Assembly: GCA_002293455.1 (NCBI GenBank)
Contig: DBDH01000081.1
Location: 1 to 43,351 of the forward strand
Reading direction: 5' to 3'
Source of the DNA: Treponema sp. UBA937
Lineage (GTDB): Bacteria > Spirochaetota > Spirochaetia > Treponematales > Breznakiellaceae
Length of the DNA: 43,351 nt
Part shown: piece by piece, positions 41,715 to 43,351 of the stretch
Layout of the letters: every line of letters starts with the position of its first letter
How positions within the stretch are numbered: the stretch's first letter is position 1
The notes under the pieces: model-generated
Seen by the model: only the letters and a program-made list of their open reading frames with translations
What the model was told of the DNA's origin: nothing
Database searches by the model: none
Made by a program: the position numbers and the translations under genes

Positions 41715-43351
41715 ATGTCAGAATCTATACAGCACCGATTACTGCGTGTCCGCCCTCCCCGGGTCAAAATTACGTATGACGTGGAAATCGGCGACGCTAT
41801 CATCAAAAAAGAGCTGCCATTTATTATGGGGCTTATGGCGGATCTGTCCGGCGATCAGTCTATCGAACGGGAAAAGCCGCTGCCGGCTTACAAAGAAAGG
41901 ACTTTTGTCTTTATTGATCGAGACAATTTTGATCTCGTGTTACAGGATGCGGATCCCCGCGTAAAAGTTCCGTTTATGATAAGCCCAGAAGCGGAAGAGG
42001 CGGAGAAAAAGACTATCGAGATAGGATTCAGCTGTCTGGATGATTTTTTGCCTGACGCTTTAGTGGTCAGAATACCGGAGCTGAAAGAGTATCTCGACCG
42101 CCGCAATTATCTGATGGACATGTCTACCAAAATTGACGGCAATGAGTTTCTGTATAACGAAGTGGAGAAAATGATTACTGATCCTGCATACCTGGGAGAG
42201 GTTAAGGCCGGCATAGGAGGGGCGGTAGAAGATAGTCCTATCCTGAAAGCCATGATCAAGACCCCGGATCAGGAAGAACCCGTGAAAGCCATGTTGACAG
42301 GAGCATTAACAGAGATTGAAGGCATGACTATCGATGGGGCAGTCGGCAATGTCAGCGAATTTTTAGTCGGTAAGGCGGCTGATATAGATGCTCAGATCAG
42401 TTTTGCAGTCAATACTATCCTCCATTCGCCGGCTTTTCAGGGACTGGAGTCCATCTGGCGCGGTTTAGCATATCTGGTGTTTGGGACAGAAACCGGGGAG
42501 ATGCTGAAACTCCGGCTTTTAAACGTTTCCCGCAAAGAGCTCCTCTCTGATCTGGAAAAAGCTTCGGAGTTTGATCAAAGCCGTCTTTTTAAAATTGTGT
42601 ATGAGGAAGAGTACGGCACCTTTGGCGGAGAACCCTACAGCTGCCTGCTCTATATAGAGGAATTTGGCCGCACTGCTGATGATATATCCATGTTGAAGAA
42701 ACTCGTCGAAGTGGCTGCGGCGGCACACACGCCGCTTTTGACAGGAGCCGCCCCGGAACTGTTTGATCTTAGCTCTTTTACGGAGATCTCCGCTCCCCGG
42801 GATCTTGCAAAAATCTTCCAGTCCACTGAATGTATCCCCTGGCGTTCTCTCCGAGATATTGAAGATACCCGGTATCTGAATCTTTTCCTGCCCCGTATCT
42901 TAATGCGTATGCCTTATGCCGCCGGGACAGTTGAAAAATTTGTTTTTGAAGAGGATGTGGACGGCACAGATCATTCAAAATATTTATGGGGCAATGCCGC
43001 ATTGGCTATGGGCCGTTGTATCACCACTGCTTTTGCCCAGCATAACTGGACGGCAGCCATCCGCGGTTTTGAAGGCGGCGGGCTGGTAGAGGATATGCCT
43101 GTGCATACATATACACGCCCCAGCGGGGATACGATTGCCAAAATCCCGACAGAGATCGCAATCACTGACCGCCGTGAGAAAGAACTAAGCGATTTGGGTT
43201 TTATCGCCCTTGTCTATCGGCGGGGCACAGATAAAGCCGCATTTTTTGGCGGACAAAGTCTGCATAAGCCGCCGCTGTATAACACTGACGATGCTAACGC
43301 CAATGCCCGCGTTTCGGCCCGTCTGCCCTATCTTTTGAACGCTTCGCGTTT
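41715..43351 (+). CDS. Type VI secretion sheath protein: natural TssB-TssC fusion, 3' end outside window
   Basis: One continuous frame of 545 codons with no stop. Residues ~13-158 are TssB/VipA: RPPRVKITYDVE, KKELPFIMGLMADLSG, IDRDNFD (67-73), IGFSCLDDFLPDAL and the helix ending DGNEFLYNEVEKMI. A short linker follows, then TssC/VipB from about residue 174: SPILKAMI (possible ClpV-binding helix), ILHSPAFQGLESIWRGL, NVSRKELLSDLEKA, EEYGTFGGEPY, FTEISAPRDLAKIF, FEEDVDGTDHSKYLWGNAA, IRGFEGGGLVEDMPVHTY, IAITDRREKELSDLGF and AAFFGGQSLHKP. The two normally separate proteins form the contractile sheath together. AAGGAG is 7 bases before the ATG. About the last 110 TssC residues should lie beyond the window. 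Confidence 0.93.
   Translation, partial: MSESIQHRLLRVRPPRVKITYDVEIGDAIIKKELPFIMGLMADLSGDQSIEREKPLPAYKERTFVFIDRDNFDLVLQDADPRVKVPFMISPEAEEAEKKTIEIGFSCLDDFLPDALVVRIPELKEYLDRRNYLMDMSTKIDGNEFLYNEVEKMITDPAYLGEVKAGIGGAVEDSPILKAMIKTPDQEEPVKAMLTGALTEIEGMTIDGAVGNVSEFLVGKAADIDAQISFAVNTILHSPAFQGLESIWRGLAYLVFGTETGEMLKLRLLNVSRKELLSDLEKASEFDQSRLFKIVYEEEYGTFGGEPYSCLLYIEEFGRTADDISMLKKLVEVAAAAHTPLLTGAAPELFDLSSFTEISAPRDLAKIFQSTECIPWRSLRDIEDTRYLNLFLPRILMRMPYAAGTVEKFVFEEDVDGTDHSKYLWGNAALAMGRCITTAFAQHNWTAAIRGFEGGGLVEDMPVHTYTRPSGDTIAKIPTEIAITDRREKELSDLGFIALVYRRGTDKAAFFGGQSLHKPPLYNTDDANANARVSARLPYLLNASR

Overview
The window looks like chromosomal DNA from a treponeme-type spirochaete, probably a gut or other non-pallidum lineage. 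The main evidence is a 682-residue protein that I read as the cytoplasmic filament protein CfpA, a hallmark of Treponema. It sits beside a pyruvate phosphate dikinase-like gene, a small vWA protein and a possible pallilysin-related protein, which is the order I remember around TP0746-TP0751 of T. pallidum. CsgG/TolB-like lipoproteins and an LptD-like protein fit the same origin. No rRNA or tRNA genes and no CRISPR array were seen.

Layout. 1-4553 (minus): two lipoproteins, an AraC-type regulator, and a protein joining two TolB/CsgG-like repeats to a C-terminal beta-barrel-like domain. 4785-6885 (minus): GNAT, metK, arfB. 7123-7533 (plus): ssb. 7614-12536 (minus): a complete CUT2-type sugar ABC transporter (binding protein, double ATPase, two permeases). 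12756-13785: a REP-associated tyrosine transposase (RAYT) with matching palindromic repeats on both sides. 13849-19731 (minus): cfpA, an unrecognised 351-residue protein and a ppdK-like gene whose ATP-grasp part looks degenerate. 19919-23265 (plus): vWA protein, DHH phosphoesterase, possible pallilysin-related protein. 23342-28974 (minus): SPOR protein, LapA-like protein, miaB, a small membrane protein, folE2, and a DegP/HtrA protease. 29595-34054 (minus): uxaB-uxaA-uxaC, the first three steps of hexuronate breakdown. 34413-40684 (plus): uvrA, with an unusual palindrome-rich leader, overlapping an LptD-like gene. 40977-43351 (plus): a two-domain HTH regulator, then a reading frame that runs off the window.

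The most striking feature is that last frame. It was read directly from the DNA because it has no stop inside the window. It is one uninterrupted protein whose first ~158 residues match TssB (VipA) and whose remainder matches TssC (VipB), so the two type VI secretion sheath subunits are naturally fused in one polypeptide. TATACTGC and TTCGTAA are shared between its upstream region and that of the HTH gene, suggesting co-regulation.

Other noteworthy features are a family of ~120-130 bp palindrome-rich intergenic elements (four copies plus fragments), a candidate structured RNA with crossing inverted repeats before uvrA, a heptanucleotide tandem repeat inside a signal-peptide coding region, and a hairpin covering the ribosome binding region of miaB.
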